Shown: positions 15,629 through 24,803, counted from the first letter of the stretch. The stretch is 64,000 nt of DNA from Acetivibrio alkalicellulosi (GCA_008125075.1 VLTH01000002.1:1533451-1597450), one strand, 5' to 3'. Numbers and translations: made by a program. The notes: generated by a model not told the origin, from the sequence alone.

Positions 15629-16624
15629 TTACATATAGTCAATCTTCATAGCCCTTCTTACGTCTTCCATTGTCTTTTGAGCAACTTTTCTGGCATTTTC
15701 ATTACCCTTATGAATAATTTCCTTAATCAAGTCAGGTTTTTTTAATACTTCCTGTCTTCTTTCATATATTGGCTCTAAATATTCTGTCATCTTATTGGCA
15801 AGGTTTTTCTTGCACTGAACACAGCCTATTTTGCCACCTTTACACATCTCTTCAATTTCAGCTACTTCACCTTCATTAAATACTTTATGAAAAGAAAACA
15901 CGGTACAAACATCTGGATGCCCCGGGTCATCCTTTCTTATCCTAGCAGGATCTGTAACCATTAATTTCACTTTGTTTATTACATCTTGAGGACTGTCAGA
16001 CAATGCTATTGTATTATCATAACTTTTACTCATTTTCCTGCCGTCTATACCTGGAAGCACTTTTGCCTTTGTTAAAATAGCTTCAGGCTCTGGAAACACC
16101 TCACTAAAAATATGATTAAATCGCCTTGCTATTTCACGAGTAAGCTCTAAATGTGGCAATTGATCTTCTCCAACAGGCACAAACCCAGCCTTATATATTA
16201 AAATATCTGATGCCTGAAGGCATGGATACCCTAAAAAGCCATAAGTGGTTATGTTCTTGTCCTTAAGCTGGTTTAACTGATCCTTGTATGTGGGACAACG
16301 AAGTAGCCACGAAAGGGGAGTTGTCATTGAAAAAAGCAAGTGGAGTTCTGCATGCTCCCTTATAGATGACTGTAGAAATATATTACACTTATCAGGGTCT
16401 AGCCCTGCGCTTATCCAATCTATAACAAGGTCATTTATATTATTTTTAATTTGAGTAGTATCTTCATAACCAGTAGTAAGGGCATGCCAATCTGCAACAA
16501 AAAAATAACAGTCGTAATCATTCTGAAGCTTTACCCAATTTTCCAAAGCTCCAAAATAATTTCCCAGATGCAATGCACCTGTTGGTCTCATGCCGCTTAA
16601 AATTGTACCTTTTTTCACAAACAC
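15629..16624 (-). CDS. trpS: Tryptophan--tRNA ligase
   Basis: 331 aa, the usual bacterial TrpRS length. The class I motifs are the HIGH-like GALHLGNY near residue 17 and the KMSKS loop GRKMSKS near 195. The GEDQLPHLELTREIARRFN segment is also diagnostic. It charges tRNA-Trp with tryptophan. The GTG start follows AGGAGAGTGAA. Upstream sequence shows no T-box (no specifier stem or AGGGTGGNACCGCG-type box), so tryptophan control by a T-box is not supported. A TATACT box about 100 bp upstream may be the promoter. Confidence 0.95.
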   Translation of the reverse strand: MFVKKGTILSGMRPTGALHLGNYFGALENWVKLQNDYDCYFFVADWHALTTGYEDTTQIKNNINDLVIDWISAGLDPDKCNIFLQSSIREHAELHLLFSMTTPLSWLLRCPTYKDQLNQLKDKNITTYGFLGYPCLQASDILIYKAGFVPVGEDQLPHLELTREIARRFNHIFSEVFPEPEAILTKAKVLPGIDGRKMSKSYDNTIALSDSPQDVINKVKLMVTDPARIRKDDPGHPDVCTVFSFHKVFNEGEVAEIEEMCKGGKIGCVQCKKNLANKMTEYLEPIYERRQEVLKKPDLIKEIIHKGNENARKVAQKTMEDVRRAMKIDYM

Positions 16625-16795
16625 TTCACTCTCCTATATAAAATTGTTTGGTAAACTTAAGAATTAGAATTTATGCTATAAACGCTACACAACTCCAATA
16701 AATTCCAACGTTTTTTAGTATACCATAATAATAAATTATAACTTGTTTTTTTTATAAAGTCCAATGGATATAAATTTATATTTTACTTGTTAAAA

Positions 16796-17470
16796 CTAAG
16801 CAATTAGCCTTATAACAGGCAAAATCACGGTAACTAAAGTATTTTGCACAAACAAATACATAGGTATAAGTATCATCTCAAGTACCCCTGTATATGCTAA
16901 AAGCATTAGAATCAAAAATGATGCTCCCTGAAATTGTATCATTTTAAAGTAGTATCTTTCCGGTAAAAACCCACCAATTATTTTAGAGCCGTCTAAAGGG
17001 GGAATAGGAATAAAATTAAAAACCGCTAAAAGAATGTTTAAATACATTCCTAAATAGCTAAAATTAAAAATAATACTTATTGGATCATTAGCTGTAAGGT
17101 CAATGTCCCAAAAATCTAATCCATATCTTAGCCCTACTAATAAATATATAAATGTAAAAAAAACTGCCAGTATTAGATTTGATACAGGACCTGCCAAGCT
17201 TACAAGTATAGATCCTTGTTTTCTGTTTTTAAAATAGCTAGGATTAACAGGTACAGGTTTGGCCCATCCAATAGAAGCTACAATTATCATTATTGTACCA
17301 AACAAATCCAAATGTTTTATAGGATTTAGTGTTATTCTACCTAAATCTTTTGCTGTTGGATCTCCTAAGCGATATGCAACATAAGCATGTGCTGATTCAT
17401 GAAACGAAACTGAAAAAGCAAATACAATTAATAGATATAAAATTCTAACCGGATCTAAATTTCCAAACAT
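16796..17470 (-). CDS. Site-2 protease family membrane metalloprotease (M50)
   Basis: 224 aa with about six membrane helices. The zinc motif HESAH is at residues 24-28, inside the first helices, and the second metal-binding segment PPLDGSKII lies near 160. Length and order match the small rhomboid-like M50B proteins (YwhC type) rather than SpoIVFB, which has a CBS tail. Substrate is unknown; relatives cut membrane-anchored factors. Its ATG overlaps the TAA of the upstream CCA-type gene (TAATG), so the two are translationally coupled. Confidence 0.88.
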   Translation of the reverse strand: MFGNLDPVRILYLLIVFAFSVSFHESAHAYVAYRLGDPTAKDLGRITLNPIKHLDLFGTIMIIVASIGWAKPVPVNPSYFKNRKQGSILVSLAGPVSNLILAVFFTFIYLLVGLRYGLDFWDIDLTANDPISIIFNFSYLGMYLNILLAVFNFIPIPPLDGSKIIGGFLPERYYFKMIQFQGASFLILMLLAYTGVLEMILIPMYLFVQNTLVTVILPVIRLIA

Positions 17471-20109
17471 TATATATTCTCCTCACATTCTTGTTTGCTT
17501 ATTTTTTTAACAAATTCTATCTCTTCTTCATACCCTGATAAATCTCCATTTATCTTTTCTTTTAGCACCCTGTCTAAAACATTTTTATAAAAAGGTCCGG
17601 GTGTAATACCCATTTCTTTTAAGTCATTTCCTGTAATACATAAGCTTATATCTCTTAATTTATTAATATACCCTATTGCCATGTTGTAAAAACTTTCTTT
17701 ATCAAATAATAAATATAACACATATATAGACTCTATTGAAAGTCCTTTAAATGTATTATAAACTTCATAATTACTAAAGTTTGAAAAAACACTATTTTTA
17801 AAATTATCTCTTGCCACAATAAATCTTTGTATTTCTTCTCTAAACTCTTTTGTTAACTTAAACCTTTCTGCTAATGACTTAGCCTCTGATAAATCATTAG
17901 CAGAATGAAACATAAGCATATATAAAAGAATTTTATCAATATTTGCTTTGCAGTTCAAGTTGTTTTTAAAATCATCTAATCTTTCAATGCACATTTTAAT
18001 AAGCCTTTTAATTTTATCCTTTTGGACAATTTCAGGATAAATTTTATCTAAAACTCTTAGCTCATCCATGCGCTCAAACATATCTAAAACATTTATTTCT
18101 TTTAAAATAGTAAAAAATTCAAAATTAATACGCTCAATACTTACTTTATCTAAAGCTCCTGAATCTATAGCACTCTTAGCAAATTCTTCTGTGGCCTTAT
18201 CCATATTAAAATTATATCTTTTTTCAAATTTTATAGCCCTTAGTATTCTAGTTGGATCTTCAATAAAGCTTAAATTGTGTAAAATCCTAATAATACCCTC
18301 TCTAATATCTCTTCTGCCTCCATAAAAATCAACTAAATTGCCAAAATCTTTGTCATTTAGTTTTATTGCTATACAATTTATAGTAAAATCTCGTCTAAAT
18401 AAATCATCTTTAATAGATCCTTTTTCAATGGTAGGAAGGGCTGCAGGATATTCATAATACTCTTTTCTGGCTGTAACTATATCTATTTTAAAATCCTCAT
18501 ATATCAAAACTAAAGCTGTTTTAAATTTCTCGTGCCACACTACCTTTGCACCATATTTCTCTGCAAATCTTTTAGAAAATAGGGATACATCACCTTCTAA
18601 TACGATATCAATATCAAGTGTCTCCTGATCTAAAATTAAGTCTCTTGCAAATCCCCCTACTGCATAAACATTATAGCCTAACTCATCTGCTATTTGTCCA
18701 GCATCCTTGAGTACATTTCCAATTCTTTTTGGAAGTTTTTCAATTTTATTTTTTAAGTTAATTTTTTCATCTATCATTAAGTTTTCATCAATTAAATTCT
18801 TATGATTATTTCTTGTTATACTTTCGCCAAATAATATACGTATTATATCAGATCTAGTAACTATTCCAACAATACTATTTCCCCTCATTACAGGAAGTCT
18901 TCCTATATTGTGTTGAATAAGCAATCTTTGAATATCCCTAACTGTTGTATCTTCATTAATGCATATAACACTTTTTGACATATATCCTTTTACAGGAGAA
19001 CCTCCAAAACCGTGGCTTAGAGCCTTTTCAACATCTCTTCTTGAAATGATTCCTGTAAGTTTATCATCCTTAACTACAGGAAGTCCTGAGTGACCAAACC
19101 TTGATATTATCATATTTGCATCAACTATTGTAGTATCATCGGGAACAGTTTTTACAGGTGTGCTCATTATATCCTTTGCAACAACTACAGGGTGAACCTT
19201 GTTTTTAATAATGCATATTAACTTTGTATTAATGTTTTCTAAATTATCATCACATGTTTTTGCAGAACCTGCTCCTTTATGGCCTGCTCCACCAAAAAAG
19301 CTTAATACCTGACCTATATTTATCTCATCTACCATACTTCTTCCAACTATATAAGTTTTAGTTCCCATTTTTAATATAGAAAAAAAAGCATCATAATTAT
19401 GTTCTTCTAATAGTTTTCCTGTTAGATATGCAGCATCATTAACATAGTCAGGTGTCCTTACTTTAGCAAAGGCAATACTATAGCCTTTTATATCATAAAC
19501 CTCTATGTTTTTGTTTAATTCATCCATAAACTCTCGCTGTATGTCAGTCAAAGTCCAATTTAAATGGGACTCAATAACCTGCAAACTGGCGTTTTTAGAA
19601 AGTAGAAATGCAATAGCATATGCATCTCTTGCAGTTGTACTCTGATAGGTCAATCTGTTTGTGTCTGCATAAATTCCAAGAGCAAAAACCGTTGCCTCAA
19701 GTGAAGATATTTCTATTCCTGAGTTTTTGATTTCTTCAATTAAAAGTGTAGTGTTTGCTCCAACCTTTTCTATTTTATTTAATATTCCATTAATAGGATC
19801 TTCACAGAGGGGGTGGTGGTCATACACTAAAAAATCAACTTGACTTTTTGATAAAAGGGAGGAAAATTCCTTTCCTAGCCTTGATTTAGAATGAGTATCA
19901 ACCACTATAACCTTTGTAATTTTTTCTACATCAATTTGCTTAAGCAACTTAAAACTAAAGATATCTCTATATAGATTAATAAATTCTCTTACTTCCTTAC
20001 TGATTATTCCCTGCAAAACCATTTGTGCATCCCTATAAATCTTTCCTGCTGCTATCATAGAAGCCAAACAGTCAAAGTCAATATTAATATGTCCAATAAT
20101 TATTTCCAA
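17470..20109 (-). CDS. DHH phosphoesterase - CBS pair - CCA/polyA polymerase fusion
   Basis: 879 aa in three parts. Residues 1-310: DHH/DHHA1 phosphoesterase (VVDTHSKSR, VYDHHPL, then GGAGHKGAGSA). Residues about 315-435: two CBS domains (VAKDIMSTPVKTVPDDTT and YMSKSVICINEDTTVRD). Residues about 465-879: class II tRNA nucleotidyltransferase with VYAVGGFARDLIL and DIDIVLEGD, the RRDFTINCIAIKL segment and a helical tRNA-binding tail. The C-terminal part would add CCA or A to tRNA 3' ends. The CBS pair probably senses adenine nucleotides; the DHH substrate is unknown. TTG start with GGAG upstream. The fusion occurs in some deep-branching Firmicutes; whether a separate CCA enzyme exists cannot be told here. 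Confidence 0.88.
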   Translation of the reverse strand: MEIIIGHINIDFDCLASMIAAGKIYRDAQMVLQGIISKEVREFINLYRDIFSFKLLKQIDVEKITKVIVVDTHSKSRLGKEFSSLLSKSQVDFLVYDHHPLCEDPINGILNKIEKVGANTTLLIEEIKNSGIEISSLEATVFALGIYADTNRLTYQSTTARDAYAIAFLLSKNASLQVIESHLNWTLTDIQREFMDELNKNIEVYDIKGYSIAFAKVRTPDYVNDAAYLTGKLLEEHNYDAFFSILKMGTKTYIVGRSMVDEINIGQVLSFFGGAGHKGAGSAKTCDDNLENINTKLICIIKNKVHPVVVAKDIMSTPVKTVPDDTTIVDANMIISRFGHSGLPVVKDDKLTGIISRRDVEKALSHGFGGSPVKGYMSKSVICINEDTTVRDIQRLLIQHNIGRLPVMRGNSIVGIVTRSDIIRILFGESITRNNHKNLIDENLMIDEKINLKNKIEKLPKRIGNVLKDAGQIADELGYNVYAVGGFARDLILDQETLDIDIVLEGDVSLFSKRFAEKYGAKVVWHEKFKTALVLIYEDFKIDIVTARKEYYEYPAALPTIEKGSIKDDLFRRDFTINCIAIKLNDKDFGNLVDFYGGRRDIREGIIRILHNLSFIEDPTRILRAIKFEKRYNFNMDKATEEFAKSAIDSGALDKVSIERINFEFFTILKEINVLDMFERMDELRVLDKIYPEIVQKDKIKRLIKMCIERLDDFKNNLNCKANIDKILLYMLMFHSANDLSEAKSLAERFKLTKEFREEIQRFIVARDNFKNSVFSNFSNYEVYNTFKGLSIESIYVLYLLFDKESFYNMAIGYINKLRDISLCITGNDLKEMGITPGPFYKNVLDRVLKEKINGDLSGYEEEIEFVKKISKQECEENI

Positions 20110-20199
20110 CTAAAACCACTCCATTGTAATATAAGTCTACTATTTAATTTATTATATCACTCCTCTTAACATTAGTGAACTCTATAAATCCTAAAAATA

Positions 20200-20223
20200 A
20201 AAACTACCCAAGAAGGTAGTTTT
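20200..20223. terminator. Terminator after small membrane protein genes
   Basis: AAAACTACC-CAAGAA-GGTAGTTTT forms a 9-bp stem. On the minus strand it is followed by TTATTTTT. It lies 29 bp past the stop of the gene at 20252-20488. Confidence 0.75.
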
Positions 20224-20251
20224 ACTAAAAATCTATTACAACTAAAAAGAT

Positions 20252-20488
20252 TTAACTGCTTTTTTTAACAAAGCCTCCAAGAAGAAATGATAAACCTACT
20301 AATACCAGTATATAACCAATTCCTTCTAAATCCATATCCCTTACAAAAACTGAACCTGCAATTATTATACCTATACCAAACAACATTATTTCTATCATTT
20401 TTTTGTTCTTAAATAGTAATGGTGTAATATATATAGCAGTGACAACTACTAATAAAACAGGAAATAATATTGCAAATAAATTAGTCAT
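20252..20488 (-). CDS. Small membrane protein, unknown function
   Basis: 78 aa with three predicted membrane helices (LFAILFPVLLVVVTAIYITP, MIEIMLFGIGIIIAGSVFV, IGYILVLVGLSFLLGGFV) and a short basic tail VKKSS. A proper ribosome-binding site AGGGAG lies before the ATG. The gene sits 22 bp after another small membrane protein and is followed by a terminator, so the pair forms an operon. I recognise no family. Confidence 0.65.
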   Translation of the reverse strand: MTNLFAILFPVLLVVVTAIYITPLLFKNKKMIEIMLFGIGIIIAGSVFVRDMDLEGIGYILVLVGLSFLLGGFVKKSS

Positions 20489-20510
20489 TTTTCATCTCAC
20501 TCCCTTAATT

Positions 20511-20792
20511 CTAAAAGAATAAAACTATAGCACCGATTATAAATACAACCCACCACATAAATCTTCCATCTAATCTGTCAAGAAGCCAGAAAAATCCATA
20601 GGCTAAAAAGAATGATATTATTGATCCTAAAAGTACAACTATAAAATCTGTTCCCAAAAACAAAGTACCAAAAACTATACCATAGAAGAATTTAAAACCC
20701 GCATATATAATTGCACACGTTTTTGGTGACTGGGTAAAATCTAAGACTCTAAGCAACAAAGTTAGCAATGCATAATTAACTATAATGCCCAT
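20511..20792 (-). CDS. Small membrane protein, unknown function
   Basis: 93 aa with three hydrophobic segments (residues 1-15, about 35-65 and 76-93) and a charged WLLDRLDGRFMWW loop before the last. AAAGGGGGAG lies 7 nt before the ATG. It is the first gene of a two-gene unit of small membrane proteins. No domain is recognised; a role in the envelope is only suggested by topology. Confidence 0.65.
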   Translation of the reverse strand: MGIIVNYALLTLLLRVLDFTQSPKTCAIIYAGFKFFYGIVFGTLFLGTDFIVVLLGSIISFFLAYGFFWLLDRLDGRFMWWVVFIIGAIVLFF

Positions 20793-20912
20793 ATAATTAC
20801 TCCCCCTTTAAAAAAGTATTAATGTTTTTTTATCTCTCTAGTTATAATATACTATATTATATCAGATTACATCCAATAATGTCCATTAATTTTTATACAA
20901 TTTAATAATAGT

Positions 20913-21185
20913 CTATTCCCACCTAAAAAATTTAACAGAGACACTAATACATATTATTGCAACGAAAGCCATAACAGAAATCGGTATAAACACACTGTTA
21001 ATTGATAACCCCAGCACAGTAGCTTTTAATAGCTTAATTCCTTGTGTCAATGGTAAAACATCAGCAACTCTTTGTAGTGCTGTTGGCATGACTTCGTAGG
21101 GCAGTGTTGCGCCTGAAAATACAAGCATGGGAAAATACAATATGCTTGCCATAATTCCAGCTGTTTTTGTGTTAGATGCAACTCC
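20913..21185 (-). pseudogene. Truncated ABC-2 permease (C-terminal remnant)
   Basis: The open frame starts after a TAA at 21186-21188 and encodes only the last third of an ABC-2 type permease. It reads ASNTKTAGIMASILYFPML, then SGATLPYEVMP and LPLTQGIKLLKATVLG, with a final helix. Full-length relatives have about 240-260 residues and five to six helices; this has about two. The terminator at 21198-21223 lies directly upstream. It probably derives from a second permease gene of the adjacent exporter that lost its 5' part. Translation from the ATG at 21152 (79 aa) is possible but unlikely to be useful. Confidence 0.7.
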
Positions 21186-21197
21186 TTACTAAAATAA

Positions 21198-21223
21198 TAA
21201 CACCAGAAAAAAGTCTGGTGTTA
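21198..21223. terminator. Terminator after the ABC-2 permease gene
   Basis: A perfect 10-bp stem TAACACCAGA/TCTGGTGTTA with a 6-nt loop. On the minus strand it is followed by TTATTTTAG. It separates the intact permease gene from the remnant. Confidence 0.75.
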
Positions 21224-21254
21224 TACTGGAGAGTTTAATTATTTTATAATCATT

Positions 21255-21980
21255 TTATTTTGCGTCTTCATACTTTAATTGATTTAACCTAAAAATAATA
21301 ATTAGGGTAGCAATTACAATAAACAGCAATAGAATTAAAATGTTTTCTAAGTTAAAGCTTTCTGCACTAAGTATCTTCATTCCATGGGTAGCTGGCAATA
21401 TTAGTCCTAAATATTCTAATGGTTTAGGAAGCATGTCAGATGGAAACATTATGCCTGATAAAAGCATTGAAGGTAGAAAAACAATCTGTGAATACATAGT
21501 TAATTTAGAAGTTGATTTGGCAGTCAGACCTAAAATTATTCCAATTAATAATGTTGCTACTAAAAACAAGATAAATCCGACACCATATACTACCAAGTTT
21601 GAAGGAAGTGTTGCATCAAACAATAGCGGTGATAAAGTGTAAATAATAAAACTAACTACAATTAAATTTATAAATCCTGAAATCAAACTAGATAACACAA
21701 TTGTCCACAATGGTATTCCTGCAGACTTAAAAGATTTTCTCAGGTCGTTGGTAAAGTACTCAATAATAGTTCCTGGGGTTCCAATAAGAGCTCCCATTGT
21801 AATGGTAAATATGGTCATGGAGCCAATTATAGTATATTTTGCTTCAGGCATGGTAGAGGTAAATACCATCCCCATCACACCAAAGAATATTAAAGGCACC
21901 AGGTAATATGTGATCAATACTTCTGAACTTTTTATATCCAGTTTTGTTTTTAAATATAAAGTATACATAAACCCTTTCAT
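21255..21980 (-). CDS. ABC-2 type exporter permease
   Basis: 241 aa with six membrane helices. The family pattern SKLTMYSQIVFLPSMLLSG, then MFPSDMLPKPLEYLG and LPATHGMKIL, is typical of ABC-2 drug or lantibiotic exporters. The ATG at 21980 is preceded by AAAGGGGG and lies 1 bp after the ATPase stop, so the two are translated together. The earlier in-frame TTG lies upstream of that site and is rejected. With the ATPase it would export a hydrophobic compound; which one is unknown. Confidence 0.88.
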   Translation of the reverse strand: MKGFMYTLYLKTKLDIKSSEVLITYYLVPLIFFGVMGMVFTSTMPEAKYTIIGSMTIFTITMGALIGTPGTIIEYFTNDLRKSFKSAGIPLWTIVLSSLISGFINLIVVSFIIYTLSPLLFDATLPSNLVVYGVGFILFLVATLLIGIILGLTAKSTSKLTMYSQIVFLPSMLLSGIMFPSDMLPKPLEYLGLILPATHGMKILSAESFNLENILILLLFIVIATLIIIFRLNQLKYEDAK

Positions 21981-21981
21981 T

Positions 21982-22866
21982 TTAGTTTTCCCCCTTTGCA
22001 ATTTCAATAAATCTTTCTTCTAAAGTTGGCTTATCAATTGATAAGTCAATTAATTCATACTGATTTTTTCTAATGAAGCCAATTAATTCTTCTAAACCTT
22101 CTAACACATTCTCGGTCTTTAAAACATAATAACCATTTTTGTTTTTAACTAATTTTAAAGTCTTTAACTGTTTTTCACTTATCTCTTGATTCAACATCAT
22201 TTTAATACTACTTTCTCTTCTTACTTCATGAATAATTTCTGCTGGTGTGCCTATCTTCTTGACAATACCATTTACTAAAATTCCAACTCTGTCACATAGG
22301 GTTTCAACTTCAGCCATATCATGGGATGCTAGTATTATAGTAACACCTCTTTCCTTTAACTTTGTGATTTCTTCATGCAATGCCACCTTTGCTTCTACAT
22401 CTAATCCTGCAGTAGGTTCATCTAAAAATAATATTTTTGGGCTATGAGCCAATGCTAGGGCTAAATGAAGTCTTCTCTTTTGGCCTGTTGACATTGTCTT
22501 ATATTGTTTATTGTACATATCTTTTAGCCCAAATAAATCTAACAAATCATACCGGACCAAAACTTTATTCCACTTACAGAATAAATTCATTGCATCCTTT
22601 GGAGTAATATTACTTGGTAAGGATGATGATTGTAACTGGATTCCAATCAATCCTTTTTTCAAAGCTTGCTCAGGGTTATTACCCATTAATTTTATATCAC
22701 CCTTGTCATAAGCTCTAAGACCTTCCATACACTCTAGGGTAGTTGTTTTGCCAGCTCCATTTGGGCCAAGCAGCCCAAATATTTCGTTTTCTTTTACTTC
22801 AAAAGTAGTCTTTTTAAGGACTTGATTCTTTCCGTAATATTTTATTAGTTCACTAACTTTAATCAT
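21982..22866 (-). CDS. ABC-2 exporter ATPase
   Basis: 294 aa. Walker A GPNGAGKTT near residue 34, signature MSTGQKRRL (degenerate LSGGQ) near 127, and Walker B ILFLDEPTAGLD near 150. A C-terminal extension of about 90 residues follows, typical of CcmA/DrrA-type exporter ATPases. AGGAGG lies 8 nt before the ATG. It overlaps the MerR regulator gene by 8 bp and the permease follows, giving the common MerR-ATPase-permease layout of drug-responsive exporters. Confidence 0.9.
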   Translation of the reverse strand: MIKVSELIKYYGKNQVLKKTTFEVKENEIFGLLGPNGAGKTTTLECMEGLRAYDKGDIKLMGNNPEQALKKGLIGIQLQSSSLPSNITPKDAMNLFCKWNKVLVRYDLLDLFGLKDMYNKQYKTMSTGQKRRLHLALALAHSPKILFLDEPTAGLDVEAKVALHEEITKLKERGVTIILASHDMAEVETLCDRVGILVNGIVKKIGTPAEIIHEVRRESSIKMMLNQEISEKQLKTLKLVKNKNGYYVLKTENVLEGLEELIGFIRKNQYELIDLSIDKPTLEERFIEIAKGEN

Positions 22867-23659
22867 CTTTTTTACCTCCTTCTTGGATCAAAACATATTC
22901 CTGCTCTTGTTCAAACATATATATAAGGCTATTTGTTATAAAGTCTTCAACTTTTTTAAATTTTGTCATAAACTCGGTATTAATGCCGTCATCATTGGCA
23001 ATCTTACTCATTTGCTCAATCATTTTTACATCTCCATCTGTAAAATCAATTATTTCTCCCCACCACTTTTTAGCAAAAGCCAATCCTTTTTCACCTTTAG
23101 GATTAACTTTTTTTTCTTTTAATATTAAAGCTTTATCACATAGTTCTAACATACTTTTTAAATATTTTTTTCCTTTTTCCTCCTTGATTTTTATTTTTAA
23201 TTTTTCAAAAACATCCTTATCAAAGTACTTAACAATCCAATAATTCTCATCTTTTTTTCTCAATAAGGATAGTATTTCCACAAGCATTTCCCAATCAAAA
23301 GTCTTTACTTTCTTCATTTCCTGTCTAAACTTACTAATAATTTCTCTGTTAATTTGCAGTTTTTTTATTTCTTCTTCTATTAAATTTTCTTGTGAATTTA
23401 AATATTTGTCAATTTCTTCAACAGTGTCTGATTTCATTAATCTTTCTTTAATTTCTTTTAAAGAAAATCCAAGATCTTTTAGACTGATAATTTGATGTAA
23501 TGTAATATAGTCTTTTAGTGTATAAAGTCTCCTACCACCTTCAGTAAAATCAGATGGATTAAGAAGCCCTATTTGATCATAATATTGAACTGTTCTTATA
23601 GATACATCCATTTTTTTTGCCATTTCTCCAACCGTTAATAATTTATTTTCTTTTTTCAA
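22859..23659 (-). CDS. MerR-family transcriptional regulator
   Basis: 266 aa. The MerR winged-helix is LTVGEMAKKMDVSIRTVQYY, then GLLNPSDFTEGGRRLY and LKDLGFSLKEIKERL. A coiled-coil follows, and a C-terminal TipAS-like helical domain (about 150-266) that in relatives binds drugs. The start is the TTG at 23659, 8 nt after AAGAGGTG; an ATG ten codons upstream lies in the promoter. It overlaps the exporter ATPase and should control the operon through the stretched promoter just upstream. Confidence 0.88.
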   Translation of the reverse strand: MKKENKLLTVGEMAKKMDVSIRTVQYYDQIGLLNPSDFTEGGRRLYTLKDYITLHQIISLKDLGFSLKEIKERLMKSDTVEEIDKYLNSQENLIEEEIKKLQINREIISKFRQEMKKVKTFDWEMLVEILSLLRKKDENYWIVKYFDKDVFEKLKIKIKEEKGKKYLKSMLELCDKALILKEKKVNPKGEKGLAFAKKWWGEIIDFTDGDVKMIEQMSKIANDDGINTEFMTKFKKVEDFITNSLIYMFEQEQEYVLIQEGGKKDD

Positions 23660-23674
23660 TTTAATCACCTCTTG

Positions 23675-23706
23675 ATTATATGATATCATGTTACGTTACG
23701 TCACAA
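23675..23706 (-). promoter_or_regulatory. MerR-type stretched promoter with ACGTTACGT operator
   Basis: On the minus strand TTGTGA (23701-23706) and TATAAT (23675-23680) are 20 bp apart, longer than the normal 17 bp. The spacer holds CGTAACGTAAC. A 19-20 bp spacer with an operator inside it is the hallmark of MerR activation. Confidence 0.6.
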
Positions 23707-23760
23707 TCAATACTTTTTTTAAATTTTTTTTTAACTACTGATAATATGCTGCTTTATACT

Positions 23761-23793
23761 TTTTATGTTATGTTGATGAGCTTTTTTCTTATT
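23761..23793 (-). repeat. R3 repeat, 5' fragment (copy d)
   Basis: Reading the minus strand, AAAAAGCTCATCAACATAAC matches the inner stem and following bases of R3a and R3b. Only about 33 bases are recognisable. It lies upstream of the MerR promoter in the sense direction. Confidence 0.45.
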
Positions 23794-23881
23794 AAACAAC
23801 TTTACTATGGAACTTTATCTATCTAAATAACGTCTATTATTAATCTATGGGCTAAAATTAAAAAGTTTATGGAGGTTTAAA

Positions 23882-24799
23882 ATGCTCAAAAGAAAGGATT
23901 TTCTATCAATTATAACGGTTGGGGTGATTTTATTATTGCTTTGGCAGACCTACACTAATACTAAAAATTTACAAAATCAAATATCTCATTTACAAAGTGA
24001 ATTGTTTGGTGTACGCTCTCAATTATCTCATGAAGTATCCAGTATCACGGGAACTGTTCAGCAAATGAGGGATGATGCTAGATGGTGGACTCCTGGTAAG
24101 TATGAAATTAAGGAAATTAGTGAAGAATATTCTTTAATAAAAGTAGATTGGATACTAAATGAATACAAAAAAGGAAGTAACGTTTATTTAAATTATAGAC
24201 AGACAGATGAAGATGACTTTATCCAGGTTGAAGCAAATGATATGGGTAATGGCTATTTTTATGCTGTTTTTTCCACTTCTGTACCTGCAGAACCTGACTG
24301 GGAGGTTTACTTAACCAGAACAACTTTAGAAGGTGGCAGAAGTCAGGTCTATTATAATACTGTTGCTTTAGAAGAAGCAAAGGAAATATATTATTCAAGT
24401 AACAAACTTATGCATGAATACTTTATTTCCATAGAACACGAAGGAACTCTTAAAACAGGAGAACTTCAAAATATTTATTTATCAAACATAAGCTTAGATT
24501 TTTTTAATCCTTTATATGCAAACATAAACATTGGAGACAACAAAATAGATCTCCATTTAAATGAAATTCAAACTCAAGGTAATCCTAAATATAAAGTACA
24601 GGAAGTCTTTTTAGAAACAAGAGACCATGATAACCAAGTACTAATAAACTGGGAGTTAACTCAAATTGATTCCTCTGAAAGAAACACATTTCGTTTAGAA
24701 GCAAGGGATATAAACTGGGAAAGAAGCAATGAATCCTTATATTTAGTAGTAATTTATAACGATGGTTTTACCTCTGAAAGAGAAATAAAAGGTTTTTAA
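23882..24799 (+). CDS. Membrane-anchored protein with coiled coil, unknown function
   Basis: 305 aa. An uncleaved N-terminal anchor (FLSIITVGVILLLLWQTY) is followed by a short coiled coil (KNLQNQISHLQSELFGVRSQ, to about residue 65). About 230 residues of polar, beta-rich sequence would lie outside the membrane. The later part (about 195-305) has repeated strands resembling an Ig-like fold but no recognised family. TGGAGG lies 7 nt before the ATG. The gene is on the plus strand, divergent from the MerR-exporter operon, and ends at a strong terminator, so it is a single-gene unit. Confidence 0.75.
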   Translation: MLKRKDFLSIITVGVILLLLWQTYTNTKNLQNQISHLQSELFGVRSQLSHEVSSITGTVQQMRDDARWWTPGKYEIKEISEEYSLIKVDWILNEYKKGSNVYLNYRQTDEDDFIQVEANDMGNGYFYAVFSTSVPAEPDWEVYLTRTTLEGGRSQVYYNTVALEEAKEIYYSSNKLMHEYFISIEHEGTLKTGELQNIYLSNISLDFFNPLYANINIGDNKIDLHLNEIQTQGNPKYKVQEVFLETRDHDNQVLINWELTQIDSSERNTFRLEARDINWERSNESLYLVVIYNDGFTSEREIKGF

Positions 24800-24803
24800 T
24801 TAG

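Noticed and set aside
16625-16795. T-box before trpS
   Set aside because: No T-box sequence, specifier stem or terminator is visible.
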